Source: Nitrincola alkalisediminis | GTDB taxonomy: Bacteria; Pseudomonadota; Gammaproteobacteria; Pseudomonadales; Balneatricaceae | Assembly: GCF_009821115.1 (NCBI RefSeq) | Contig: NZ_VYTY01000002.1 | Span: forward strand, 248,001 to 312,000 | Reading direction: 5' to 3' | DNA length: 64,000 bases | Shown: positions 34,812-43,835 of the stretch, in pieces | How positions within the stretch are numbered: the first letter of the stretch is position 1 | How the letters are laid out: each line of letters starts with the position of its first letter | Made by a program: the position numbers and the translations under genes | Notes under the pieces: model-generated | Told to the model about the DNA's origin: nothing | The model's database searches: none | The model's input: the letters and a program-made list of their open reading frames with translations, nothing else

Positions 34812-35927
34812 ATGGACTTAAAAGACGCTCAACTCTCCCCTAAACGTCGGGGCTTGGTATCGATTATCGCAGCAGGTCTTACCTCTCTTTTACTGATTAT
34901 CTGGATTATGTCTGGCAACACCTATCAATCTGTTGATCCAGACCAGCTTCAAGCCAAGGAGGTTGAGTCAACCGTCTCAAACCTACCTAAAGTTCAGACG
35001 CATCAAGTTGCAGCAAAGACCTTTACTCCGACACTGATCTTGCAAGGTACCCTTTCTCCATATTATCAAGCTCAGGTATATGCACGCACCTCTAGTCAAA
35101 TCCAAGAGCGTCCCGCAACATTAGGGCAATGGATTGAACAAGGAGACGTTCTGGTGCGACTGGATCCAGAAACCAGACGCACGCTAGTCCAGAAAGCAGA
35201 AGCTGATGTCCATTTACACCGCTCTGAACTCGAGGCCGGTGAGCGCTTATTTAAGAACAGATTATTATCTGAGCACGAAAAACTACGTTTAAAAGCCACG
35301 GCGGCCGCCAGTGAGGCGGCTCTAGCCGATGCAAAACTCGCCCTTGCACACACACAAATAAACGCCCCTATTGCAGGATTTGTAAACTCACTACCGTTCG
35401 AAATTGGCGAGTTGGTTCAATCCGGTGATGTGATTGCAACCCTTACAGACACACGTAATCTCAAAGTAAAGGCTTACGTTGCACAGCAAGATGTCGGGCG
35501 TATGGGCGTCGGAAACCCTGTAAAGGTCACTCTCTTAGATGGACATACATTCGTTGGTGAAATTACGTTTATCGCGAACCTTGCCGATACGGCCACTCGT
35601 AGTTACGCAATCGAAGCCAAAATTAACAACCCCGAAGGCCTTCGCATTGCTGGAGCGAGCGCGACTTTAGAGATTTCCTTACCGGAGGTTTTAGCCCATC
35701 GTATTCCGCCTTCCCTATTAAGCCTAGACCCTTCAGGCCAGGTTGGCATTTTAGGCGTGAATAATGAGCAGGTGGTTGTTTTTCACCCTCTCACGCTCAT
35801 CAGCTTTGATACGGAGTATGCTCGGGTTATCGGCCTGCCGGATACTCTAGAAATCATTACGCTTGGAGCTGGCTTCACGCAACCCGGTGACAAAGTTGAA
35901 CCCCATTTGCAAGAGAGTCCCCTCTGA
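34812..35927 (+). CDS. RND efflux periplasmic adaptor (membrane fusion protein)
   Basis: A 371-residue HlyD/AcrA-type adaptor: a single N-terminal transmembrane anchor (about 15-33, LVSIIAAGLTSLLLIIWIM), a lipoyl-like half (about 70-115, ending IEQGDVLVRLDPETRR), an alpha hairpin (about 120-165), the second lipoyl half with APIAGFVNSLPFEIGELVQSG and a beta-barrel region. It would link the inner-membrane RND pump to an outer-membrane channel. Its TGA overlaps the ATG of the pump gene by one base. No outer-membrane factor or regulator gene is adjacent. Confidence 0.92.
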   Translation: MDLKDAQLSPKRRGLVSIIAAGLTSLLLIIWIMSGNTYQSVDPDQLQAKEVESTVSNLPKVQTHQVAAKTFTPTLILQGTLSPYYQAQVYARTSSQIQERPATLGQWIEQGDVLVRLDPETRRTLVQKAEADVHLHRSELEAGERLFKNRLLSEHEKLRLKATAAASEAALADAKLALAHTQINAPIAGFVNSLPFEIGELVQSGDVIATLTDTRNLKVKAYVAQQDVGRMGVGNPVKVTLLDGHTFVGEITFIANLADTATRSYAIEAKINNPEGLRIAGASATLEISLPEVLAHRIPPSLLSLDPSGQVGILGVNNEQVVVFHPLTLISFDTEYARVIGLPDTLEIITLGAGFTQPGDKVEPHLQESPL

Positions 35928-38900
35928 TGGAGCAGATCATTCGTGCCGCTATCCAGCGTTCAAGGGCCACTCTTTTACTCTTTATATTTATCCTGTTGGG
36001 AGGAGTCGCGGCGTACCAAGCGATTCCCAAAGAAGCCAACCCAGATGTTGTCATTCCTATGATGTATGTGTCCATGGCACTTGAGGGCATTAGCCCTGAT
36101 GACAGCGAGCGCCTTCTCGTTCGCCCCATGGAGCAAGAGCTTCGAGCACTGCAGGGGGTACGGAAAATGACCTCAATTGCCAGTGAAGGTCATGCATCGG
36201 TTATGCTTGAATTTGACGCAGGCTTTGATCCTCACAAAGCGCTGCAGGACGTTCGACAAAAGGTTGATACAGCTCGCACCAAGCTTCCGTCTGAGGCGGA
36301 TGAACCAAGGGTGCACGAGATTAATGTTGCCTTGTTTCCTGTCATTTCAATTGCGCTGTCGGGGCCCCTTCCAGAAGCTCAATTGATCTATTTAGCGAGA
36401 CAACTAAAGCTTGCGATTGAAGGAATTCCCGAGGTTCTTGAAGTTGATATTGCCGGTGATCGAGATGATTTATTGGAAATAATTGTGAACCCACAGGTCC
36501 TTGATCAGTATCAAATTGATTATTTTCAATTATTTAATTTAGTGTCCAATAATAACCGATTGGTTGCCGCTGGCAGTTTAGACACAGGATCTGGCCGAAT
36601 GACCCTTAAAGTACCCGGCATGATCGAGTCGTTACAAGATATTTTAAGCATGCCCGTCAAGGTAGAAGAGGACCGAGTTGTCACATTTTCAGATATTGCA
36701 ACCTTAAGGCGCACCTTCAAAGATCCAACTGGCTTTGCACGCATTAATGGTCAGCCCGGTTTAGTCTTAGAAATCAGCAAGCGCTCAGGTGCCAACATCA
36801 TTGATACCACCGCGCATATTCAATCCGTTATTGAAGAAGCCCGCATGATACTTCCTGACGATGTTGATTTGAGAATCCTCATGGATCAATCCATTGAGGT
36901 ACGCGATATGCTCAATGACTTATTGAATAATGTCATGACAGCCGTCGTGCTTGTGTTGATCTTAATCATCGCTTCCATGGGGTTTCGTTCAGCATTAATG
37001 GTCGGATTAACCATCCCAGGTGCGTTTTTAGCGGGGATACTCTTAATTTGGACGCTAGGGTACACCCTGAACATTATCGTACTCTTTTCATTGATTCTAG
37101 TTGCAGGCATGTTGGTCGATGGTGCCATTGTTGTCAGTGAGCAAGCCGATCGTTATCTCAAAGAGGGGCAATCACCCGCAAATGCTTGGCTTAATTCAGC
37201 GCACCGCATGAGCTGGCCTATCATCGCATCCACGGCCACCACCCTGTCTGTTTTTGTTCCGCTCCTGTTTTGGCCCGGCGTTGTCGGAGAGTTCATGAAA
37301 TACCTTCCTGCAACCGTTATACTATGCTTACTCGCCTCACTGGTCATGGCGCTGATCTTTTTACCCACAATGGGTGCCGTAATGACACGCCCCATCAAAA
37401 CGTCATCAAGCGATATGGCGTTGCACAACCCCATGAGCCGTCTCTATCGGTGCATACTTGGACGTTTGTTAAAAGCGCCCTTTTTAACCCTATTGGGTAT
37501 GATGTTGGTCATTACCCTTATTTTTATCACATACAGTCGCTTTAATCATGGCGTGGAGTTTTTTCCAGATATTGAACCAGACTCATTACAATTGCAGATT
37601 AGAGCACGGGGAGATTTATCCGTTTACGAGAAAGATATCCTTGTAAAGCAAGTTGAGGATCGACTGATCAACCTAGCGGAAATAGACTCTATTTATGCAC
37701 GCACCTTTGCCTCCGCCTCCTCTCAACAAGGTGAGGACGTTATTGGCGTCCTCCAGTTCAAATTAATTGAATGGCATCAACGCCGAACCTCTTCCCACAT
37801 TATTCAATCAATGCGGGATTTAACATCTGATCTGGTTGGCATTGAACTTGATTTTCGCAAACAGGATATGGGACCAGGTCAAGGGAAACCCTTTCAACTA
37901 GAGGTAAGTGCAAATGATATCACGTTAATACATAATGCACTTGATACCCTCCGTGCCCGCATGGAAAGCATTGGTGGATTTATCGATATTGAAGACAATC
38001 GTTCCCTACCTGGGATTGAATGGCGTATCGAAGTAGATCGAGAAGCCGCCGCTCGACTTGGAGCAGATGTTCTCTCAGTAGGGAATGCCGTGCAACTGGT
38101 TAGCCATGGTTTAATGCTCGCTACCTATCGCCCAGAAGACGCGAATGACGACGTTGATATTCGAGTCAGGTTACCTTTGCACTGGCGGTCAATTGACCAA
38201 TTGACTCGTCTCACCCTGAATACGCTTCGTGGGCAAGTACCTATCTCACACTTCGTTCAAGTGGTTCCTATGCCTAAAACGGGCTCTTTACACCGTGTGA
38301 ATGGACAAAGAACCTTAACGCTTCAGAGCGACTTGGCTGAAGGCTCGCGTTTAGATGAACGCTTAAATGAGCTCAGACCCTATCTTAACGAGCTGCCCGA
38401 CGGGGTCTCGATCAACTTGGCAGGTGAAGATGCTGACCAGCAAGAAGCGGCCATATTTTTAATGAGCGCCTTCATCATCGCTATTTTTTTGATGGCGTTT
38501 ATTCTTGTCATCCAATTCAACAGTCTATTTCAAACCTTCCTTGTCCTCAGCGCGATTCTTCTTTCCACAGCTGGCGTACTATTAGGGTTATTGATTAACG
38601 GCCAATCCTTCGGAATCGTAATGGTTGGCATGGGGATTATTGCACTTGCCGGTATCGTGGTGAACAACAATATTATTCTAATTGACACCTTTAATCGTTT
38701 ACGACGTGAAGGAACCGACCCCTATCAAGCAGCATTGGAAACAGGTTGCTTAAGATTACGCCCGGTTCTTCTAACGTCCGTCACGACCGTGCTTGGATTA
38801 ATGCCGATGGTTTTAGGTGTCAACGTTAATTTGTTAGAACCTAGCCTCGGGATAGGCGCACCTTCAGCACAATGGTGGATGCAGTTATCGAGCGCCATTG

Positions 38901-38986
38901 CTGGTGGATTAACTTTTGCCACACTCTTAACACTATTGCTAACACCCTGTTTACTTTTACTGGGTTGCCGAATCTTTAAAACTTAG
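35927..38986 (+). CDS. RND family efflux pump permease
   Basis: A 1019-residue RND transporter with the usual 12-helix layout: TM1 near residues 13-33, a large periplasmic loop, TM2-6 at about 335-470 with the proton-relay segment VAGMLVDGAIVVSEQADRY, TM7 near 520, a second loop and TM8-12 at about 850-1015 with GIIALAGIVVNNNIILID. The family divergence (short PDSLQLQIRARG segment, Asp-containing relay) resembles proteobacterial multidrug RND pumps without a dedicated channel gene. Substrates are unknown. Its stop codon overlaps the stop of the convergent GGDEF-EAL gene. Confidence 0.93.
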   Translation: MEQIIRAAIQRSRATLLLFIFILLGGVAAYQAIPKEANPDVVIPMMYVSMALEGISPDDSERLLVRPMEQELRALQGVRKMTSIASEGHASVMLEFDAGFDPHKALQDVRQKVDTARTKLPSEADEPRVHEINVALFPVISIALSGPLPEAQLIYLARQLKLAIEGIPEVLEVDIAGDRDDLLEIIVNPQVLDQYQIDYFQLFNLVSNNNRLVAAGSLDTGSGRMTLKVPGMIESLQDILSMPVKVEEDRVVTFSDIATLRRTFKDPTGFARINGQPGLVLEISKRSGANIIDTTAHIQSVIEEARMILPDDVDLRILMDQSIEVRDMLNDLLNNVMTAVVLVLILIIASMGFRSALMVGLTIPGAFLAGILLIWTLGYTLNIIVLFSLILVAGMLVDGAIVVSEQADRYLKEGQSPANAWLNSAHRMSWPIIASTATTLSVFVPLLFWPGVVGEFMKYLPATVILCLLASLVMALIFLPTMGAVMTRPIKTSSSDMALHNPMSRLYRCILGRLLKAPFLTLLGMMLVITLIFITYSRFNHGVEFFPDIEPDSLQLQIRARGDLSVYEKDILVKQVEDRLINLAEIDSIYARTFASASSQQGEDVIGVLQFKLIEWHQRRTSSHIIQSMRDLTSDLVGIELDFRKQDMGPGQGKPFQLEVSANDITLIHNALDTLRARMESIGGFIDIEDNRSLPGIEWRIEVDREAAARLGADVLSVGNAVQLVSHGLMLATYRPEDANDDVDIRVRLPLHWRSIDQLTRLTLNTLRGQVPISHFVQVVPMPKTGSLHRVNGQRTLTLQSDLAEGSRLDERLNELRPYLNELPDGVSINLAGEDADQQEAAIFLMSAFIIAIFLMAFILVIQFNSLFQTFLVLSAILLSTAGVLLGLLINGQSFGIVMVGMGIIALAGIVVNNNIILIDTFNRLRREGTDPYQAALETGCLRLRPVLLTSVTTVLGLMPMVLGVNVNLLEPSLGIGAPSAQWWMQLSSAIAGGLTFATLLTLLLTPCLLLLGCRIFKT

Positions 38987-41748
38987 CTCAACTGGTTTTC
39001 AAACGTCTCAAGCGATGCCATAAACTCCTTTAAGGAAACAGGACGACCAAACAAATAACCTTGGTAAAGTAAGCAACCATAACTTGCAAGGAGTATTCTT
39101 TGATCTTCTTGCTCCACGCCCTCTGCGATAACTGATAAATGCAGACTTTTTGCCAAGGACACAATGGTCGATGCAATATCGGCATCTTGTGTGTCGGTTA
39201 ACAAATCTCTAACAAAGGTTTTATCAATCTTTAATTGATCCAATGGGAGACGTTTTAGATAGGATAACGAGGAATAGCCTGTGCCAAAATCATCCAACGC
39301 AAACGTGACACCGATTGCTTGTAGCGCTCGCATTTTTTCAATGGTGTCATCGATGTCATCTAACAACATACTCTCTGTGATTTCTAACTTCAGCTTGCTG
39401 GGATCAGCCCCTGTTTTAGAAATCGTGCTTTTCACTTTTTCAACAAAATCATGTGTCCGAAGCTGATGAGCGCTAATGTTAACAGCCAAGGTCAATCCCT
39501 GAGTCAACGTATGAGCAGCCCAACCTGCCAATACTTGGCAGGCTTCCACCAAAACCCAGTCACCCAAGGGAATAATGAGCCCGGTTTCTTCTGCTATAGG
39601 AATAAACTCATCTGGTCGAACCATACCTTTCACAGGATGCATCCAACGCAAAAGGGCTTCAGTACCCACACGTTCACCATGATGGTTAACTTGAACCTGG
39701 TAGTACAATAAAAAGTCCTTATTTTGAATACTACTGCGAATATCATTTGCAAATTCAGCATATTCCATTACCTTGGTTTGCATTTCTGGATTGAAAAATC
39801 GATAGGTATTCCGTCCTGCCGACTTTGCTTGATACATGGCTAAATCAGCCTGTTTTAGCAGTTCATCAACTCCTTCAGCATCCCCAATAAATAAAGCAAC
39901 CCCTACGCTTAAAGTACTATGATGTTCAACATTTGCAATAGAGTAGGGTTGACCCAAACTCGTGAGGATTTTCTTACAAAGAAGATCAACGTGATTCGAT
40001 GCTGATTTTTCATTTTCGCCGACATCTTCCAGCAAAATAATAAACTCATCACCGCCTATCCTTGCGACTGTGTCTGTACGTCGAATACAGGTTTGTAATC
40101 GTTCTGAGGTTTTCACCAATAGCTGATCACCTGCATCATGACCCCGCGTATCGTTTAGGGTTTTAAAATCATCTAAATCCAAGTACAAGAGCGCACCATA
40201 GGTGTTCGTTCGAACGCTGGACAATACCGCTTTTTTTAAACGATCCATCAGAAGTTGGCGATTTGGCAACTGAGTCAGCTGGTCATAAAAAGCCAACTGC
40301 CTAATTCGATTCTCCGCAGCTTTACGCTGGGTAACGTCATTCAGGGTCACAACATAATTCAGAACTTTACCCGTTACATCACTCATAACCGCCGTGATAC
40401 TAATCCACTGTAAATACTCTTCCCCATTCTTTTTTTGATTCCATATTTCACCCTGCCATTTCCCATCAATCAATAGTTTTTTACTCATTTCTTTGTAAAA
40501 AGAATCAGTATATTTATTAGACTTAAGCTGACTTAATGACTTACCGATCAACTCATCTGACTGAAACCCTGTTATATCTGTGAAGGCCTGATTATTCCGG
40601 AGAATAACTTGATTGCGATCCGTTACCAACATACCTTCACTCGATTCAAAAACAGTTGCAGCAATATTTAAATCTTCAACCATACTCTGCATGGCTTCAC
40701 TGACTTGATTATATTCGTATACATCTGTGGGCGTGAACTCAACCCCCCTCATTCCTTTTTTTATTGATTCTATATAGCTCATCATGTTATCAATTGCCCG
40801 TTTATGGGTAAAATGTAAAATAGAGCCTGCCATAAATAGCAACAATAAGAACCCACCTGATAGTAGTAAAAAAGAGCGCCAGTACTCAACATAAATTGAG
40901 TCAAATCGATTTCCAGCGACACCAAGTTCCAGCCATATTGGGGTTATAATTTTATCTAGACTTAGAGTCTCTTTGATAAAAAAAACATCATTGTCATACC
41001 AAAGAACATCATCAGATGTTACAGTTTTTCGTGTAAACTTCGAACCATTTACCTGTGGATGACTGTCAAATATTACTGATTTTTTGGTACCTATCCTTAA
41101 AACATCTAAATCAGCTCTTGCAATTACATCTTGATGAAAAATTTTATTATTTCCTATTGCAAATCCCGCAAAAATATAACCTTTCAGCTGAATACTTGCT
41201 GGATCAAAAACAGGGACTGCCTTTAATAATACAGAAATCTCTTCATGCTCCAATAATGTCCATTTGTTTGTAAACAATATAGGTGAATCTATATTTTCCA
41301 ATATAGGATCAATTTTATAAAGTGGAATACCAGCATCAAATAAAAGAGATCCAGAATGGTCAACAAGAAAAAATATATCTAAACTTGCACCAATTACCGA
41401 GTCTTGAAACATAAAAATCATATCATCCGTGATAGATTCAACGGTCGTGTTTTCACTGATATTAGAATTTGGCATGAAATTTCGGCTTGAAGTGATTGTA
41501 TGCAAATACACATCAAGAAGATTTATTCGATTCTCTACCATGCTTTCAATGGTGCGCTGACGCTGCAATAAACTCTGCTTAATATCTTCCTCAAATTTAG
41601 ATTTAGCTGTTTGAACAGAGTATCCCATTGATAAAATTAAGGTTAAAAAACCCAACAATCCAAATATTAGAGTAATTCTAGTTGTAAACTTAAGCTCCCA
41701 GCGTTTGCTCGAACCTCGCTCACTTACCTGCTTACCATCATCACTCAT
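38983..41748 (-). CDS. Membrane sensor with PAS, GGDEF and EAL domains (c-di-GMP turnover)
   Basis: About 921 residues. TM1 (about 22-42), a periplasmic sensor region (about 43-285, Cache-like by position), TM2 near 290, a HAMP-like linker, a PAS domain (around 360-470, FESSEGMLVTDRNQVILRNN), GGDEF with GGDEF intact and an RxxD I-site (RRTD), and EAL with EALLRW, DDFGTGYSS and VIAEGVE. All catalytic signatures appear intact, so it may be bifunctional or have one domain regulatory. The ATG at 41748 is preferred over the TTG at 41772. The region coding the sensor is more AT-rich than the rest of the gene. Confidence 0.88.
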   Translation of the reverse strand: MSDDGKQVSERGSSKRWELKFTTRITLIFGLLGFLTLILSMGYSVQTAKSKFEEDIKQSLLQRQRTIESMVENRINLLDVYLHTITSSRNFMPNSNISENTTVESITDDMIFMFQDSVIGASLDIFFLVDHSGSLLFDAGIPLYKIDPILENIDSPILFTNKWTLLEHEEISVLLKAVPVFDPASIQLKGYIFAGFAIGNNKIFHQDVIARADLDVLRIGTKKSVIFDSHPQVNGSKFTRKTVTSDDVLWYDNDVFFIKETLSLDKIITPIWLELGVAGNRFDSIYVEYWRSFLLLSGGFLLLLFMAGSILHFTHKRAIDNMMSYIESIKKGMRGVEFTPTDVYEYNQVSEAMQSMVEDLNIAATVFESSEGMLVTDRNQVILRNNQAFTDITGFQSDELIGKSLSQLKSNKYTDSFYKEMSKKLLIDGKWQGEIWNQKKNGEEYLQWISITAVMSDVTGKVLNYVVTLNDVTQRKAAENRIRQLAFYDQLTQLPNRQLLMDRLKKAVLSSVRTNTYGALLYLDLDDFKTLNDTRGHDAGDQLLVKTSERLQTCIRRTDTVARIGGDEFIILLEDVGENEKSASNHVDLLCKKILTSLGQPYSIANVEHHSTLSVGVALFIGDAEGVDELLKQADLAMYQAKSAGRNTYRFFNPEMQTKVMEYAEFANDIRSSIQNKDFLLYYQVQVNHHGERVGTEALLRWMHPVKGMVRPDEFIPIAEETGLIIPLGDWVLVEACQVLAGWAAHTLTQGLTLAVNISAHQLRTHDFVEKVKSTISKTGADPSKLKLEITESMLLDDIDDTIEKMRALQAIGVTFALDDFGTGYSSLSYLKRLPLDQLKIDKTFVRDLLTDTQDADIASTIVSLAKSLHLSVIAEGVEQEDQRILLASYGCLLYQGYLFGRPVSLKEFMASLETFENQLS

Positions 41749-41818
41749 CAGTATTGACCCCGACTTCAACAACTCAAATCAACACCCAGACATGATTGTT
41801 GCTACTAAAATTTAAGCG

Positions 41819-42745
41819 CTATTTCGACAGTTCGATTAGCCGTTGGTAGGACTCAACTTGCAGATCAAAAACGCGCTTTAGTTCAACTTCATCCAGAAGC
41901 ACAACGGGCATGCGTATCACGTTTTCCGTAACATCAATAAAACGAGGATCTTTTACAACCTGTTGCAATGCCCCATACAAAGTCGAGACCACCTCATCAG
42001 GAGTATTCGCAGGCACCGAGATTACACGTATTACATCCATGCTAAACGGATACCCCAACTCTCTCAATGACGGAACATCGGGGTAATAGAATAAGCGATC
42101 TTCTGGGAGGCCAGCGAGGACGACCATTTCTCCCGTTTGGGTATAAACACCATGAGTCCCTCCACTAAACGCAATTTGAGCCGCTCCAGATACTATTAAA
42201 GGGGCCATTCCAGCACCACCTGTCGTCGGAATAAACCGTAAGCTAAGCCCCTCCTTTTTAGCGATGTACTGCATGATAAACCGATCTTGCAAATTTTGAG
42301 TCGCATACACAAGCCCTGGATTTTGTCGGGCATAATCCAGAAATTCATGCCAGGTTTTGAAATCCTGAACCCCCCCCGTAACAAAAGCGGGTTGATCTAA
42401 GGTCACACCTGCCACATAACGAAAACTATCCAACTGGTATGAAGCAGGTGACACTAAAGGAGCGAAGGTAAAAGGTAAAGATAAACCAAACTGAAACACA
42501 TACCCCTGATCTTGGTTATTTGCCAACATCGCCGCAGCCACTGCACCACCGGCTCCAGGGTAGTAAATAATGTTCACAGGCTGTCCAATCACTTCTGACA
42601 TCACCTCCGCTAAAACCTTACCTTGTATATCAGTACTACCACCTTGCTCAAATCCAATCAGCATGGAAAGGGGTCGGGTAGGAAACTCTGCAGCCTGCCC
42701 CCACGGGCATAATAAAACCAGTAAAAAAAGTGCTACTCTTTTCAT
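41819..42745 (-). CDS. Bug/TctC family tripartite tricarboxylate transporter substrate-binding protein
   Basis: A 308-residue periplasmic protein with a clear signal peptide (MKRVALFLLVLLCPWGQAA) and the Bug-family N-terminal half: FPTRPLSMLIGFEQGGSTDIQG, then PVNIIYYPGAGGAVAAAML; PDVPSLRELGYP is present near the C-terminus. The start at 42745 gives the signal peptide; the frame runs 99 codons further upstream but that part has no family features. TctA and TctB membrane subunits are not adjacent, so it is an orphan. The ligand is probably a carboxylate and is unknown. Confidence 0.88.
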   Translation of the reverse strand: MKRVALFLLVLLCPWGQAAEFPTRPLSMLIGFEQGGSTDIQGKVLAEVMSEVIGQPVNIIYYPGAGGAVAAAMLANNQDQGYVFQFGLSLPFTFAPLVSPASYQLDSFRYVAGVTLDQPAFVTGGVQDFKTWHEFLDYARQNPGLVYATQNLQDRFIMQYIAKKEGLSLRFIPTTGGAGMAPLIVSGAAQIAFSGGTHGVYTQTGEMVVLAGLPEDRLFYYPDVPSLRELGYPFSMDVIRVISVPANTPDEVVSTLYGALQQVVKDPRFIDVTENVIRMPVVLLDEVELKRVFDLQVESYQRLIELSK

Positions 42746-42953
42746 GATGCATGCCCCTGCTTTGCTTAATCGAATACGCCTAGTCGTTCTGTCATGTTTT
42801 AATTTTAGGAGCCTACGCCACTTAAGCAAGCTCTGACCACTTAAATCATCCTGTAGATAGACTAAATCTCTCTTTTGAAGGCAGGCGCAATCGGCGATAA
42901 TGGCCATCAATTTTCTCATGTGTTGCACAACCTTTACTGGAGACCTATCTAGA

Positions 42954-43787
42954 ATGAAAATATACTGGTACCGCTTGCGAGACCGGCTTGAATCACTGCG
43001 TGCCAACAAGATCTTTGAAACGTTTGTCATTGCTGTCATCATTATTTCAGCGTTGCTGATAGGGGCGAAAACCTATGATGAGAGCACGCGTTTTGAGCAA
43101 GTTATGGTTTGGCTTGATCTCGGCATTACCCTCTTTTTTCTGTTTGAACTCATCATTCGCATAGCCGCTGAAAAGCGAACCCTCGATTTTTTCAAAAAAG
43201 GTTGGAATATCTTTGATTTTGTAATTGTAACCGCGAGCTTGATTCCGATTGATGATTCCGAGATGGTACTCATCGCTCGTCTACTGCGTATTTTCAGAGT
43301 TTTACGTTTGATTTCAATGATTCCTGAACTTCGCATTTTATTAACGGCACTTTTAAAGTCTATCCCTCGGATGGGGTATGTTGCTCTGTTAATGTTTATC
43401 ATTTTTTACATTTACGCAGCCGTTGGGAGTTTTCTATTTGAAAGCGTTGATGAAAAGCTCTGGGGCAATATTTCACTGGCCATGCTCACGCTATTCCAAG
43501 TTGCCACGTTTGAAAGTTGGGCAACAGCTGTTCTGTACCCAACCATGGAACATTATCCCTACAGCTGGATTTACTTCTTAACATTCATATTCTTAAACGC
43601 GTTTATTTTTCTGAACATGATGATCGGAATCGTTTTAGACGTCATGCAAAAAGAAAGTGCCGCTGAACAACTGGAGTCCGGTGAAGGTGAAATAGCCGAA
43701 ATCCACTGGATGCGCGAGCATATGCAAAGTATGTCTGAACAATTAGAGCGTATCGAAGTTCAGCTTCGTGAGCAACGGAAGCCCTAG
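42954..43787 (+). CDS. Bacterial voltage-gated sodium channel (NavBac-type)
   Basis: A 278-residue single-domain six-helix channel. S4 carries four arginines at three-residue spacing (R109, R112, R115, R118 in ARLLRIFRVLRL). The pore loop holds the selectivity-filter sequence TFESWA (FESW at 186-189), close to the LESWA/LESWS filter of NaChBac and NavAb. S6 (about 207-232) runs into a C-terminal acidic neck and coiled coil (about 240-278). It should assemble as a tetramer and pass Na+. ATG 42954 has GGAG 11 nt upstream; the frame could start at 42900 but the extra 18 residues are not family-like. Confidence 0.9.
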   Translation: MKIYWYRLRDRLESLRANKIFETFVIAVIIISALLIGAKTYDESTRFEQVMVWLDLGITLFFLFELIIRIAAEKRTLDFFKKGWNIFDFVIVTASLIPIDDSEMVLIARLLRIFRVLRLISMIPELRILLTALLKSIPRMGYVALLMFIIFYIYAAVGSFLFESVDEKLWGNISLAMLTLFQVATFESWATAVLYPTMEHYPYSWIYFLTFIFLNAFIFLNMMIGIVLDVMQKESAAEQLESGEGEIAEIHWMREHMQSMSEQLERIEVQLREQRKP

Positions 43788-43797
43788 ACATTCAATA

Positions 43798-43830
43798 AGC
43801 GTCCTCGAAAACACTACTCTCGAGGACGCT
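43798..43830. terminator. 11-bp inverted repeat between the channel and chemoreceptor genes
   Basis: AGCGTCCTCGA (43798-43808) pairs perfectly with TCGAGGACGCT (43820-43830), loop 11 nt, between two convergent genes. It lacks a clear T-run on either strand but its position suits a bidirectional terminator. Confidence 0.55.
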
Positions 43831-43835
43831 CTACC

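Noticed and set aside
42746-43042. 99-codon upstream extension of the Bug/TctC protein
   Set aside because: It precedes a complete signal peptide, has no family similarity and overlaps the divergent sodium-channel gene.
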